A stretch of DNA of 50,957 nucleotides from UBA5158 sp040389045 (GTDB lineage: Bacteria > Pseudomonadota > Gammaproteobacteria > DSM-16500): contig JAZKAT010000008.1 of NCBI GenBank assembly GCA_040389045.1, positions 1 through 50,957 of the forward strand. The letters are read 5' to 3'. Under the pieces are notes generated by a model. That model was not told the DNA's origin, did not search any database, and worked only from the letters and a program-made list of their open reading frames with translations. Both the position numbers and the translations under genes were made by a program. This document shows, piece after piece, positions 15,910-24,418 of this stretch (the first letter of the stretch is position 1; every line of letters begins with the position of its first letter).

Positions 15910-16377
15910 ATGACATCTAAAGTTAACCCAATCCCTGCTGGCTATACCACGGTCACGCCTTACTTAGTTATGCAAAACGCAGCTGAAGCCCTTGAATTTT
16001 ATAAAAAAGCTTTTAACGCTGTAGAAAATTTTCGTATGCCTATGCCTAATGGCAACATAGGTCACGCGGAACTTAAAATCGGTAATTCCATGGTGATGAT
16101 GGCGGATGAATGCCCGGAAATGAGTTTTTATGGCCCGAAGAAATTTGGTGGCTCGCCGGTCAGCTTGCATCTGTATGTTGATAATGTTGATGAATGGTTT
16201 AAGCGGGCGATCACAGCGGGTGGTAAGGAAATTAAGCCGGTAGCAGACCAGTTTTACGGTGACCGCATGGGCATGCTGCAAGACCCTTTTGGTCATATGT
16301 GGACGCTCTCAACGCATGTGGAAGATTTAACGATGGAAGAAATAACCAAGCGTAAGGATGCGATGTTTTCGGTTTGA
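15910..16377 (+). CDS. VOC-superfamily protein, PhnB / glyoxalase-like
   Basis: A 155-residue protein. The start at 15910 has AAAGGA nine bases upstream. The pattern is that of the VOC fold: TPYLVMQNAAEALEFYKKAF, then NGNIGHAELKIGNSMVMMAD, SVSLHLYVDNVDEWFKRA-type sequence, and the closing DPFGHMWTLSTH. His and Glu at the usual metal positions (GHAEL, FGHMW) are present. PhnB-like members bind small metabolites or metal; the substrate cannot be told. It lies 47 bases after the CaaX-box gene and converges on rpoD. Confidence 0.85.
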   Translation: MTSKVNPIPAGYTTVTPYLVMQNAAEALEFYKKAFNAVENFRMPMPNGNIGHAELKIGNSMVMMADECPEMSFYGPKKFGGSPVSLHLYVDNVDEWFKRAITAGGKEIKPVADQFYGDRMGMLQDPFGHMWTLSTHVEDLTMEEITKRKDAMFSV

Positions 16378-16386
16378 GGTAGGAAT

Positions 16387-16432
16387 TTGTTGGGCTTCAC
16401 CCGTCAAAAAAACATGACGGGTTAGCCCACAA
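16387..16432. terminator. compound hairpin between VOC gene and rpoD
   Basis: Outer arms TTGTTGGGCT and AGCCCACAA enclose an inner perfect stem ACCCGTCA/TGACGGGT around an A-rich loop. It sits between two convergent genes, so it could terminate both. The outer arms resemble the GTTGGGCT repeat family. Only a weak U tract follows. Confidence 0.5.
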
Positions 16433-16442
16433 GTTACGATGA

Positions 16443-18278
16443 TTATTCTTGATCTTCGAGGAAGCTGCGTAATTGTTCAGAGCGTGAAGGATGACGTAGT
16501 TTACGTAAGGCTTTGGCTTCGATTTGACGAATACGTTCTCTAGTCACATCAAACTGCTTACCCACTTCTTCCAAAGTATGATCGGTATTCATGTTAATAC
16601 CAAAGCGCATACGTAATACCTTGGCTTCGCGCGGCGTTAATGTGTTCAGTATCTTTTGCGTCGCTTCGGATAAGCCTGTGCTGGTCGCGGCTTCTATGGG
16701 TGATTCCATATTAGTGTCTTCAATGAAATCGCCTAAATGCGAATCTTCATCATCACCAATAGGTGTTTCCATGGAAATCGGTTCTTTCGCAATCTTCAAG
16801 ACTTTGCGGATTTTATCTTCCGGCATGTCCATGCGCTTACTTAATTCTTCAGGAGTTGGTTCAACACCCGTCTCTTGCAAAATCTGTCGCGAAATACGGT
16901 TCAATTTATTGATGGTTTCAATCATGTGCACTGGAATACGTATGGTGCGCGCTTGATCGGCGATGGAACGGGTGATCGCTTGACGTATCCACCAGGTGGC
17001 GTAAGTTGAAAACTTGTAACCACGTTGATATTCAAACTTATCAACCGCTTTCATCAAACCAATGTTACCTTCCTGAATTAAATCCAGAAATTGTAAACCA
17101 CGGTTCGTATATTTTTTCGCGATTGAAATAACTAAACGTAAATTCGCTTCCACCATTTCTTTCTTGGCGCGGCGGGCTTTGGCTTCGCCAATGGACATGC
17201 GGCGGTTAACTTCTTTAATCTCCGCGATGCTCATCTTCATTTGTTCTTCTAGCGAAATCAATTTCTTTTGTGCGCGTTGCATTTCCGGAATATGACCGTC
17301 AAGTTCACGGTAATAATTCTTGGTTTTGTGGTCATCTATCCATTTTAAATTGGTTTCATTATTCAGAAAGGAGCTGATAAATGCTTTACGCGGCATTTTG
17401 CCTTTGTTCACGCACAAGTGCATGATGTGGCGTTCCTGCTGACGGATTTCATCCAGCAACGAGCGCATTTTTTTTGAGAGCTTGTTAAATTGGCGCGCCG
17501 CTAACTTGATGTCCATAAAACATTTGGCCAGCGCCACACGCTTTTCCAACGTTTTTTTATGTTTGGCACCATGTTTCTTTTCCGCGGCAATCGCCGCGAG
17601 ATAGAATTCACGTAATTCAGCAAAACGCGCGCGCGCGACTTCAGGATCGGGGCCGGTTTCTTCATCCAGGAAAGCATCACCACCCGTTTCACCGCCTTCC
17701 TCTTCTTCTTCCTCTTCTACCACCAATTCTTTAACTTTGTCGTGGCCTTCTTCTTCGGCGACAATAATCGGTTCTATGTAACCGCTGATTAAATCGGATA
17801 AACGTAAATCGCCACGTTCAACTCTATCGTAATCACCTAAAACTTCCGCAATCATTTGTGGTTGCGCGGCTAGCGTGGAAAGCATTTGATTCATGCCTTC
17901 TTCGATACGCTTGGCAATCGCAATTTCACCTTCACGCGATAATAATTCAACGCTGCCCATTTCCCGCATGTACATGCGTACTGGGTCAGTGGTGCGGCCA
18001 AATTCACTGTCCACCGAAGCCAGCGCGGTCGCAACTTCTTCCGCGGCAACATCGTCGGTCGCTTCATTGTCTGCTAATAATAATTCATCGACATCAGGCG
18101 CGACTTCCGCAACGCGGATGCCCATGTCGTTTATCATGCTGATGATATCTTCAATTTGTTCGGGATCAGCAATGTCGGGTGGCAGGTGATCGTTTACTTC
18201 AGCATAGGTTAAATAACCCTGCTCTTTGCCTTTTGCGATTAAATCTTTTAAACGTGATCGTTGCTGCTCTTGATCCAT
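16443..18278 (-). CDS. rpoD: RNA polymerase primary sigma factor RpoD (sigma 70)
   Basis: A 611-residue protein, about the E. coli length (613). Region 1.1 opens the chain (RLKDLIAKGKEQGYLTYAEV). Region 1.2 reads DPVRMYMREMGSVELLSREG, and an acidic EEEEEEE stretch sits in the non-conserved region. The core 2.1-2.4 includes NLRLVISIAKKYTNRGLQFL, DLIQEGNIGLMKAVDKFEY and YATWWIRQAITRSIADQ. Region 4.2 ends with VTRERIRQIEAKALRKLRHP. It recognises -10/-35 promoters of housekeeping genes, such as those in this window. It is the last gene of the rpsU-yqeY-dnaG-rpoD series and has its own promoter about 70 bases upstream. Confidence 0.99.
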   Translation of the reverse strand: MDQEQQRSRLKDLIAKGKEQGYLTYAEVNDHLPPDIADPEQIEDIISMINDMGIRVAEVAPDVDELLLADNEATDDVAAEEVATALASVDSEFGRTTDPVRMYMREMGSVELLSREGEIAIAKRIEEGMNQMLSTLAAQPQMIAEVLGDYDRVERGDLRLSDLISGYIEPIIVAEEEGHDKVKELVVEEEEEEEGGETGGDAFLDEETGPDPEVARARFAELREFYLAAIAAEKKHGAKHKKTLEKRVALAKCFMDIKLAARQFNKLSKKMRSLLDEIRQQERHIMHLCVNKGKMPRKAFISSFLNNETNLKWIDDHKTKNYYRELDGHIPEMQRAQKKLISLEEQMKMSIAEIKEVNRRMSIGEAKARRAKKEMVEANLRLVISIAKKYTNRGLQFLDLIQEGNIGLMKAVDKFEYQRGYKFSTYATWWIRQAITRSIADQARTIRIPVHMIETINKLNRISRQILQETGVEPTPEELSKRMDMPEDKIRKVLKIAKEPISMETPIGDDEDSHLGDFIEDTNMESPIEAATSTGLSEATQKILNTLTPREAKVLRMRFGINMNTDHTLEEVGKQFDVTRERIRQIEAKALRKLRHPSRSEQLRSFLEDQE

Positions 18279-18348
18279 AATGCCTGAGACCTGCTAATCA
18301 GTTGAAATTATTGGGGGTATATCAGTTTTGAGCTAAAAATAACTTACT

Positions 18349-18378
18349 ATTATACGCATTGTTAGTCCTATTTGTCAG
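18349..18378 (-). promoter_or_regulatory. promoter of rpoD
   Basis: On the minus strand, CTGACA (18373-18378), an 18-base spacer and a perfect TATAAT (18349-18354), in the 192-base gap between dnaG and rpoD. Confidence 0.6.
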
Positions 18379-18470
18379 CAGGGATTTCCAATGAATGGAT
18401 ACTCGCCTGCGCCAGAAGGACAGTACTGATAAGTGTAGACCATGTTTTGGATTTTGCCGCTTTTATTTAG

Positions 18471-20201
18471 TTAAACCGTCGCTTTGGTGCCAATCAGTGT
18501 CGAAAGTGTTTGTTTTTCTTCCGAACTGAGACCAGTTAAGGCGGCTTTGTTTAATAATTCATCTATTATTTTGGTGTTAGCTAACTGGCGTAGCTGCTTA
18601 ATCGCGCCTAAAAATTCTACTTCTATACCGGTTTCCGGGACCATATGTTCTAACTGTGCCAGTTTGACCAGCACCGTACTTTCTTCCTGCCCGCGCCAGT
18701 ATTCCAGTAAACCACCCATGGTGAGCTCCGGGTTTTGCTGTAATTGCGCAATGATTTGATGAAATAAATCAAAGCCGGGCAAATCTATCATAGGCAGAGG
18801 TTCAGTGATCAGGCGCACTAGCGCGGGTTGCTGGACTAACATGGCCATTGCATGCCGTAAAGCGGAAGGCGACTTGGCCTTGAGTGACAACGGTGTTTTC
18901 ACCGGCGCCACGGTGCTGCTGACTTGCGTCTGGATTTGTTCGATGTCGACCCGCGCTCGTTTGGCCAATTCCGCCAGCATCATTTGCTGAAAAATTCCCG
19001 CCGGTATTTGTTTCAATAAATCCATAGCCAGTTTCACATAACGGGCGCGACCATCGGTGCTGGTGATATCGGTTTGCGCCGCCAGGGTTTGAAAGAAAAA
19101 ATCCGCTATCGTGGACGCTTGTTGTATCGCTTTTTCAAATTCGGTTTTGCCAATGCGGCGCACCAGTGAATCAGGGTCTTCGCCATCGGGTAAAAACATG
19201 AATCGAATTTGCATACCATCACGCATCAAGGGCAGGGTGACTTGCAGGGCGCGCCATGCCGCAGTACGTCCCGCCTGGTCACCATCAAAGCAAAAAATAA
19301 TTTCCGCGGTATGACGCAATAAACGCTCCAGGTGCTGGGCGGAGGTGGCGGTGCCCAGGGTCGCGACTGCATAAGAAATTTCATGCTGGAACAAGGCGAT
19401 CACATCCATGTAACCTTCCACGACGATGACTCGCTGCAACTGGCGGTTGGCGTTTAGTGCTTGGTATAAACCATACAGTTCGTGGCTTTTTTGAAAAACG
19501 GGTGTTTCAGGTGAATTTAAATATTTTGGTTCACCCTGATCAATGATGCGGCCGCCAAATCCAACCACCCGGCCGCGTCGGTCAAGAATAGGAAACATGA
19601 TGCGGTCACGGAAGCGATCGTAATAACTGCCATCGTCTTTTTTGATGAGCATGCCGCAAGTTAATAATTGTGTCTTGTCTTTTTCAAACGCGTTTAAGAC
19701 ATGGTCCCAGCCCGCTGGCGCAAAGCCGATAGCAAAATCTTTGGCGATGGCGCCAGAGACGCCGCGCTGTTTAAGATATTCCACTGGACGTTCGGCGTCA
19801 GTGTGTTGCCGCAACTGGGTTTGATAATATTTAGCGATTTGCTCGAGCAATTGATAAAGCGTTTGCTGGGCAGCGGATTTTTCCGGGGAAAACGTAGTAG
19901 TTTTGCGCGGTACTTCCAGTCCTGCTTGTTTGGCCAGGGTTTCAATCGCTTCCGGAAAACTCAAACGGTCATACTGCATTAAAAAATCAATAACATTGCC
20001 ATGCGCGCCGCAACCAAAACAATAATAAAATTGTTTAGCCTGGCTCACGGAAAACGAGGGGCTTTTTTCATTATGGAATGGGCAGCAGGCAAAAAAATTG
20101 CTGCCGGTTTTTTTACGCAAAGTGAGGCGCGTATCGATATAATCAACAATATCGACACGACCTAGCAATTGGTCTATGAATTCTCTAGGGATATGTTCCA
20201 C
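18471..20201 (-). CDS. dnaG: DNA primase DnaG
   Basis: A 576-residue protein (E. coli 581). The N-terminal CHC2 zinc finger has ligands Cys40, His43, Cys61 and Cys64 (ACCPFHNEKSPSF, YYCFGCGAHGN). The TOPRIM catalytic part carries VIVVEGYMDVIAL and FCFDGDQAGRTAAWRA. The C-terminal helicase-binding part is the less conserved 430-576. It makes RNA primers for lagging-strand synthesis together with DnaB. The GTG start has AGGGG close upstream. It lies 12 bases after yqeY, in the classic macromolecular-synthesis operon. Confidence 0.98.
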   Translation of the reverse strand: MEHIPREFIDQLLGRVDIVDYIDTRLTLRKKTGSNFFACCPFHNEKSPSFSVSQAKQFYYCFGCGAHGNVIDFLMQYDRLSFPEAIETLAKQAGLEVPRKTTTFSPEKSAAQQTLYQLLEQIAKYYQTQLRQHTDAERPVEYLKQRGVSGAIAKDFAIGFAPAGWDHVLNAFEKDKTQLLTCGMLIKKDDGSYYDRFRDRIMFPILDRRGRVVGFGGRIIDQGEPKYLNSPETPVFQKSHELYGLYQALNANRQLQRVIVVEGYMDVIALFQHEISYAVATLGTATSAQHLERLLRHTAEIIFCFDGDQAGRTAAWRALQVTLPLMRDGMQIRFMFLPDGEDPDSLVRRIGKTEFEKAIQQASTIADFFFQTLAAQTDITSTDGRARYVKLAMDLLKQIPAGIFQQMMLAELAKRARVDIEQIQTQVSSTVAPVKTPLSLKAKSPSALRHAMAMLVQQPALVRLITEPLPMIDLPGFDLFHQIIAQLQQNPELTMGGLLEYWRGQEESTVLVKLAQLEHMVPETGIEVEFLGAIKQLRQLANTKIIDELLNKAALTGLSSEEKQTLSTLIGTKATV

Positions 20202-20213
20202 ACGGACCCCTAA

Positions 20214-20669
20214 TTATTGGCTTAAGCGGTCTTTCACCTGATTGCTCACGGTAGCCACATCGGCGCGGCCTTGAATTTTTGGTTTGATGATGCCCATTAC
20301 TTTACCCATATCACGCACGGAGGCGGCATTGGTTTCCTTGATGGCCGCGTCAATTAACGCGCCAATTTCCTCAATGGATAAGGGAGTGGGTAAATACGTT
20401 TGAATAATCGTCATTTCCGAGACTTCTATATTAACCAGGTCCTGACGCTTGGCAGCTTCGTATTGCGTAATGGATTCACGGCGCTGTTTCAACATTTTAT
20501 CCAGTATAGACAGCACATGTTCGTCAGTGAGCTCAATGCGTTCATCGACTTCGCGCTGTTTCATGGCGGCTAAAATTAGACGAATAGTCGCCAGGCGCTC
20601 TTTGTCATGCGCGCGCATGGCGGTTTTCATGTCTTCTGTAATCTGTCCTTTGATCGCTGATGTAGTCAT
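20214..20669 (-). CDS. yqeY: GatB/YqeY domain protein
   Basis: A 151-residue protein of the YqeY family: ITEDMKTAMRAHDKERLATI, LTDEHVLSILDKMLKQRRES, then the end AASVRDMGKVMGIIKPKIQG and DVATVSNQVKDRL. The family resembles the tail of GatB, which contacts tRNA in the amidotransferase, but the role of the free protein is not settled. Location between rpsU and dnaG is common in gammaproteobacteria. Confidence 0.93.
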   Translation of the reverse strand: MTTSAIKGQITEDMKTAMRAHDKERLATIRLILAAMKQREVDERIELTDEHVLSILDKMLKQRRESITQYEAAKRQDLVNIEVSEMTIIQTYLPTPLSIEEIGALIDAAIKETNAASVRDMGKVMGIIKPKIQGRADVATVSNQVKDRLSQ

Positions 20670-20706
20670 GAGGGATCTCTTATCTTAGGATTGATAACAA
20701 TAAAAC

Positions 20707-20928
20707 TTATTTACGGCGGTCGCGTTCCAGTGCCATTATTTCGCGCAATAATTTTTTCTGGTAACGTTTGATAGCGGAAGCTTTCTTACGCTTGCGTTTC
20801 CAGGTAGGCTTTTCAAAATATTCGTGGCGTCTCAGGTCCGCTAAAATACTGGCTTTTTCGCACAGGCGCTTAAAGCGGCGTAAACTCACTTCGAAATTTT
20901 CATTTTCTTTGACACGTACAGTTGGCAT
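20707..20928 (-). CDS. rpsU: 30S ribosomal protein S21
   Basis: A 73-residue basic protein: MPTVRVKENENFEVSLRRFK, then FEKPTWKRKRKKASAIKRYQ. The start at 20928 matches the family N-terminus; an earlier in-frame ATG would add 14 unrelated residues. GGAG precedes the start at a rather long spacing of 12. S21 helps initiation on structured mRNAs. It is the first gene of the rpsU-yqeY-dnaG-rpoD series, divergent from tsaD. Confidence 0.97.
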   Translation of the reverse strand: MPTVRVKENENFEVSLRRFKRLCEKASILADLRRHEYFEKPTWKRKRKKASAIKRYQKKLLREIMALERDRRK

Positions 20929-20970
20929 ATTTAAAACTTTACTCCGGCGGCTATTTATGAAGAATGGCAA

Positions 20971-20999
20971 ATTCTAAAGGCTATTGAATAGAAATGCAA
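20971..20999 (-). promoter_or_regulatory. possible promoter of the rpsU operon
   Basis: On the minus strand, TTGCAT (20994-20999), a 17-base spacer and TAGAAT (20971-20976), in the short divergent gap to tsaD. Confidence 0.45.
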
Positions 21000-21016
21000 A
21001 AATTAATGAGCAAATC

Positions 21017-22021
21017 ATGCGAGTTTTAGGAATTGAGACATCTTGTGACGAAACCGGGGCTGCCATCTATGATGCCGAACAGGGTTTGTTAGCGCACACT
21101 TTGCACAGTCAGGTCGAAATGCACAAAGAATATGGCGGAGTTGTACCAGAATTGGCTTCACGCGACCATGTGCGCAAAGTCATCCCTATGATTGAAGCGG
21201 TGATGCAGGATGCACAATGTGTGCCCAAAGATATTCAAGGCATCGCTTACACGCGAGGTCCTGGCTTGGTTGGGGCATTAATGGTGGGCGCGATGATAGG
21301 CCGTAGTATTGCTTATGCCTGGAATGTTCCGGCGTTAGGTGTGCACCATATGGAAGGGCATTTGTTAGCGCCTATGCTGGAAGAATCGCCGCCTGAATTT
21401 CCTTTTGTGGCTTTGCTGGTATCCGGTGGCCATACGCAATTAGTGAAAGTGACCCAGTTTGGTGAGTATGAAGTGATTGGCGATACGCTGGATGATGCGG
21501 TCGGTGAAGCATTTGATAAAACCGCTAAATTATTGGGTTTAAGTTATCCGGGTGGTGCGGCGTTAGCAGCGTTGGCGGAGCAGGGTGATGCCAAGCGTTT
21601 TACTTTTCCGCGCCCTATGATAGATAGGCCGGGGTTGGATTTTAGTTTCAGTGGGTTAAAAACTTTTGCGGTGAATACGGCGGCGCAAGCAACGCTGGAT
21701 GAGCAGACGCGCGCGGATATTGCGTATGCGTTTCAAAAAGCGGTGGTGGATACGTTGGTGATTAAGTGCAGACGGGCTTTGCAGGCTACCGGTTGGAAAC
21801 GGTTAGTGGTGGCGGGTGGGGTGGGGGCTAATCGGCTATTAAGGCAGCGGTTGCAAGAGTTGATGGTGGAAGAAGGGGGTTCGGTGTATTTTCCGCGGCA
21901 AGAGTTTTGTACGGATAATGGGGCGATGATTGCTTATGTTGGGTGTCAGCGGTTGTTGCGGGGTGAGCGGGATGATTTGCAGGTGAAGGTCAGGGCGAGG
22001 TGGTCGATTGAAGAATTGTGA
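21017..22021 (+). CDS. tsaD: tRNA threonylcarbamoyladenosine transferase subunit TsaD
   Basis: A 334-residue protein (E. coli 337). It starts MRVLGIETSCDETGAAIYD, the family N-terminus, so the ATG at 21017 is chosen over 20984. The metal-binding histidines lie in GVHHMEGHLLAPM. The ASKHA nucleotide loops include LLVSGGHTQLVKV and VVAGGVGANRLLRQRL, and the end has FCTDNGAMIAY. With TsaB, TsaE (encoded at 26095) and TsaC it makes t6A37 in ANN-decoding tRNAs. It is divergent from rpsU, as in E. coli. Confidence 0.98.
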   Translation: MRVLGIETSCDETGAAIYDAEQGLLAHTLHSQVEMHKEYGGVVPELASRDHVRKVIPMIEAVMQDAQCVPKDIQGIAYTRGPGLVGALMVGAMIGRSIAYAWNVPALGVHHMEGHLLAPMLEESPPEFPFVALLVSGGHTQLVKVTQFGEYEVIGDTLDDAVGEAFDKTAKLLGLSYPGGAALAALAEQGDAKRFTFPRPMIDRPGLDFSFSGLKTFAVNTAAQATLDEQTRADIAYAFQKAVVDTLVIKCRRALQATGWKRLVVAGGVGANRLLRQRLQELMVEEGGSVYFPRQEFCTDNGAMIAYVGCQRLLRGERDDLQVKVRARWSIEEL

Positions 22022-22026
22022 TTTTA

Positions 22027-22653
22027 TTACCCCTCACCCGCCGCGTCAGTAGCTCTTTTCTTGCCGATTTTATCTTCTTTACCAGCCAGCAGATTGACTA
22101 TGTTTTTTCGATGCCTGAGCAGCAGCAACAAACACATCGCGGCCGTCATAATCGTGTAATCCCAATTTGTAAAATACCAGGCATAGACCGGCGCGCATAA
22201 TGCTGCAACCACCGCCGCTAAAGAAGAATAACGAAATACCACTGCCATCAATATCCACGTTGCCAAAGCTGCGCTTCCTACCGGCCATGCCAATGCCAGC
22301 AAACAACCCGCCGCGGTTGCTACGCCCTTACCGCCTTCAAACTTAAAATAAACCGGGAAGATATGCCCGACAAACACCGCGAAAGTAATTAAACTCAAAC
22401 TTAATTCATCAAAGCCATATAACTTTGCCGCCAATACCACGACCACACCTTTTAAAACATCCCCAGCTAAGGTAATGATCGCCGCTTTTTTTCCACCAAA
22501 CCGCAACACATTCGTCGCGCCAGGATTGCCCGAACCTTGCGTGCGGGGATCGGGAAAACCCATCATTTTACAAGTCACGATTGCACTTGAAATAGAACCA
22601 AATAAGTACGCCAGGATGATGGCGATGATTGTAGCTAGAGGTAAATGAGGCAT
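22027..22653 (-). CDS. plsY: glycerol-3-phosphate acyltransferase PlsY
   Basis: A 208-residue inner-membrane protein with five to six membrane segments. The family motifs are visible: AYLFGSISSAIV, DPRTQGSGNPGATNVLRFGG, and FKFEGGKGVATAAG. It transfers acyl from acyl-phosphate to glycerol 3-phosphate, the first step of phospholipid synthesis. ATG at 22653 is preferred (AGGA five bases upstream) over a TTG 18 bases earlier. It converges on tsaD with five bases between the stops. Confidence 0.97.
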   Translation of the reverse strand: MPHLPLATIIAIILAYLFGSISSAIVTCKMMGFPDPRTQGSGNPGATNVLRFGGKKAAIITLAGDVLKGVVVVLAAKLYGFDELSLSLITFAVFVGHIFPVYFKFEGGKGVATAAGCLLALAWPVGSAALATWILMAVVFRYSSLAAVVAALCAPVYAWYFTNWDYTIMTAAMCLLLLLRHRKNIVNLLAGKEDKIGKKRATDAAGEG

Positions 22654-22762
22654 AAGCTTCCTGTAAGCCAAGCAGACGAAAACGAGATTCTAATACGTTA
22701 AGCTAACTGATAGAATAGGTTCTGATAACATTTCTACTATGCTGGTCGCAGAAGGCTCAAAC

Positions 22763-23320
22763 ATGACAGTTAACCCGAATAATTTAATCTGGATAGATAT
22801 GGAAATGACGGGCCTTGATCCCGAGAAAGAGCGCATCATTGAAATTGCCACTATCGTCACCGATTCAAAATTAAACCTGGTGGCGGAAGGCCCCGTGTTT
22901 GCCGTGCATCAACCTCAAACATTATTGGATGGCATGGATAACTGGAACACCAAACAACATAATTCTTCTGGCCTGGTGCATCGCGTACAGCAAAGCACAG
23001 TGACGGAAGCGCAAGCCGAAGCAGAAACTCTCGCTTTCCTGAAACAACACCTCCCTCCCGGTCGCTCACCTATGTGTGGGAATAGTATTTACCAAGACCG
23101 ACGCTTTTTATATCGTTACATGCCCGAACTGGAAAAGTTTTTTCATTATCGTTTGCTGGATGTCAGTACCATCAAAGAATTAGCGCAACGCTGGGCGCCG
23201 CGCATTTATGGTGGTATGCAAAAAGAGTCTAAACATTTGGCTTTAAGCGATATTCGCGATTCCATAGAAGAATTAAAATACTACCGAGAACATTTCTTTA
23301 ATCAAGCTGTGTTTAGTTAA
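22763..23320 (+). CDS. orn: oligoribonuclease Orn
   Basis: A 185-residue DEDDh exonuclease (E. coli 181). ExoI motif IWIDMEMTGLDPEKERIIEI, ExoII NSIYQDRRFL, and ExoIII with HLALSDIRDS (His and Asp of DEDDh). It degrades 2-5-mer RNA, including pGpG from c-di-GMP turnover. The start at 22763 has AGAAGG upstream and gives the usual N-terminus; the ATG at 22739 would add eight residues. Confidence 0.98.
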   Translation: MTVNPNNLIWIDMEMTGLDPEKERIIEIATIVTDSKLNLVAEGPVFAVHQPQTLLDGMDNWNTKQHNSSGLVHRVQQSTVTEAQAEAETLAFLKQHLPPGRSPMCGNSIYQDRRFLYRYMPELEKFFHYRLLDVSTIKELAQRWAPRIYGGMQKESKHLALSDIRDSIEELKYYREHFFNQAVFS

Positions 23321-23328
23321 CAGCATCA

Positions 23329-24219
23329 TTAAGCTCTGCAAGATATTTCTCTCTCATTTTCTTCTAATTCTGTGACAGGTGCCAAAGTTACTTTGGTGAC
23401 TTTTTTTAGTTTTGTCGACCTTTGCTTGTTTTTGGTGAAAAGCATAACTTGGCCCTCGCCCTCTTCTATGACAGGTTCCAAAGTTTTTTTGGTGACAGTT
23501 TTTAGTTTTATCGACCTTTGCTTGTTGTTGAAAAGCATAACTTGTCCCCCGTCACAGGGAATTGTTTTTTTGTCGTCTCCATGTCTAGTTTGTAAAAGAA
23601 GCAGTTGTCCGCTATAAGAAACATTTGGTATTAAAATGGCTCTGGATTGTAATTTTCGGTCATTGTTATCATTAACGGTTTCAATATGAGTTAAAGGTTT
23701 AATATCGTAAAGCCATACTTTTGCCAGCAGTCGTATCACATCGGGTACTAGAATGTCTTGTAGCTCTTCAATTCCGGTATTAATAACAAGTTGCCAAAGA
23801 AAAATCTGGGAAGTGAAGAGGCAGGCCTGCTCGGGGGTACGCTTGGGTGATTCACTAAAACAAATATCGCTAAATTTTTCAATTCGGGTATAGCCCAGGA
23901 AAGTGGGTAATTGAATTCGTGTATCATCCAGTTGCGTCTGCATGGCCTCAGGTAATGATGATTTAAAGTCGCGGAATTTTTTGATCGCGGCGGAGAAGCC
24001 AGGCAGCACGCTAAGAGGTGAGCTACCTAAGTCAGTGAAGTTGTTCACAATCTTTTTATTAAAAGTATTAGATTGTAGATTTCTCAATTGCTGTTGCCCC
24101 AGCAATTTTATATTTTCAGGCTCAAGTTCTTGCAATAAAGTAATGAGAGCGTCGATTAACACGGGCGAAATTTGGGGTCGAGCTAAATTTGATAAAATAG
24201 TTCTGGTTGATAATGACAT
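23329..24219 (-). CDS. hypothetical protein with tandemly duplicated C-terminal segment
   Basis: A 296-residue protein not recognised. Residues 1-190 are mostly helical (SPVLIDALITLLQELEPENI, CLFTSQIFLWQLVINTGIEE). Residues about 222-290 hold two adjacent copies of a roughly 32-residue basic unit: GQVMLF, NKQRS, KLK, VTK, TL, PV and E occur in the same order in both. The DNA of the unit is also duplicated (23369-23450 and 23465-23544), so the duplication is recent. The gene separates orn from nnr, on the opposite strand. It ends CRA, not a CaaX box. An effector role is possible, because orphan genes of this style elsewhere in the window carry host-type signals. Confidence 0.6.
   Translation of the reverse strand: MSLSTRTILSNLARPQISPVLIDALITLLQELEPENIKLLGQQQLRNLQSNTFNKKIVNNFTDLGSSPLSVLPGFSAAIKKFRDFKSSLPEAMQTQLDDTRIQLPTFLGYTRIEKFSDICFSESPKRTPEQACLFTSQIFLWQLVINTGIEELQDILVPDVIRLLAKVWLYDIKPLTHIETVNDNNDRKLQSRAILIPNVSYSGQLLLLQTRHGDDKKTIPCDGGQVMLFNNKQRSIKLKTVTKKTLEPVIEEGEGQVMLFTKNKQRSTKLKKVTKVTLAPVTELEENEREISCRA
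23369..23544. repeat. two tandem copies of an about 80-base coding unit
   Basis: Copies at 23369-23450 and 23465-23544 share long exact runs (for example TCGACCTTTGCTTGTT and AAAAGCATAACTTG), with a few substitutions and one small in-frame indel. Both lie in frame inside the minus-strand gene. Confidence 0.8.
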
Positions 24220-24418
24220 AATGTTAAAACCTCGTTTTTTGATCTAATAATTTTAAAGGGATATCAGTAGCGGGCTGCTATTCTAACAGAATTTTTAAGG
24301 AAAACTCCCAAAAATTATTTATTCATTTCAATGAAGGGCTTAGCTTTGATTAGGTAGGCAATGCGAATTCGGCTAAATCAAGGTATTCTATATATCAGAT
24401 AATAATAGTGAGAAAATT

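Noticed and set aside
24211..24219. CaaX or other lipid signal in other orphan proteins
   Set aside because: The C-termini of the other orphans (for example SCRA, FRSS) do not fit a CaaX box; only the protein ending at 15862 does.
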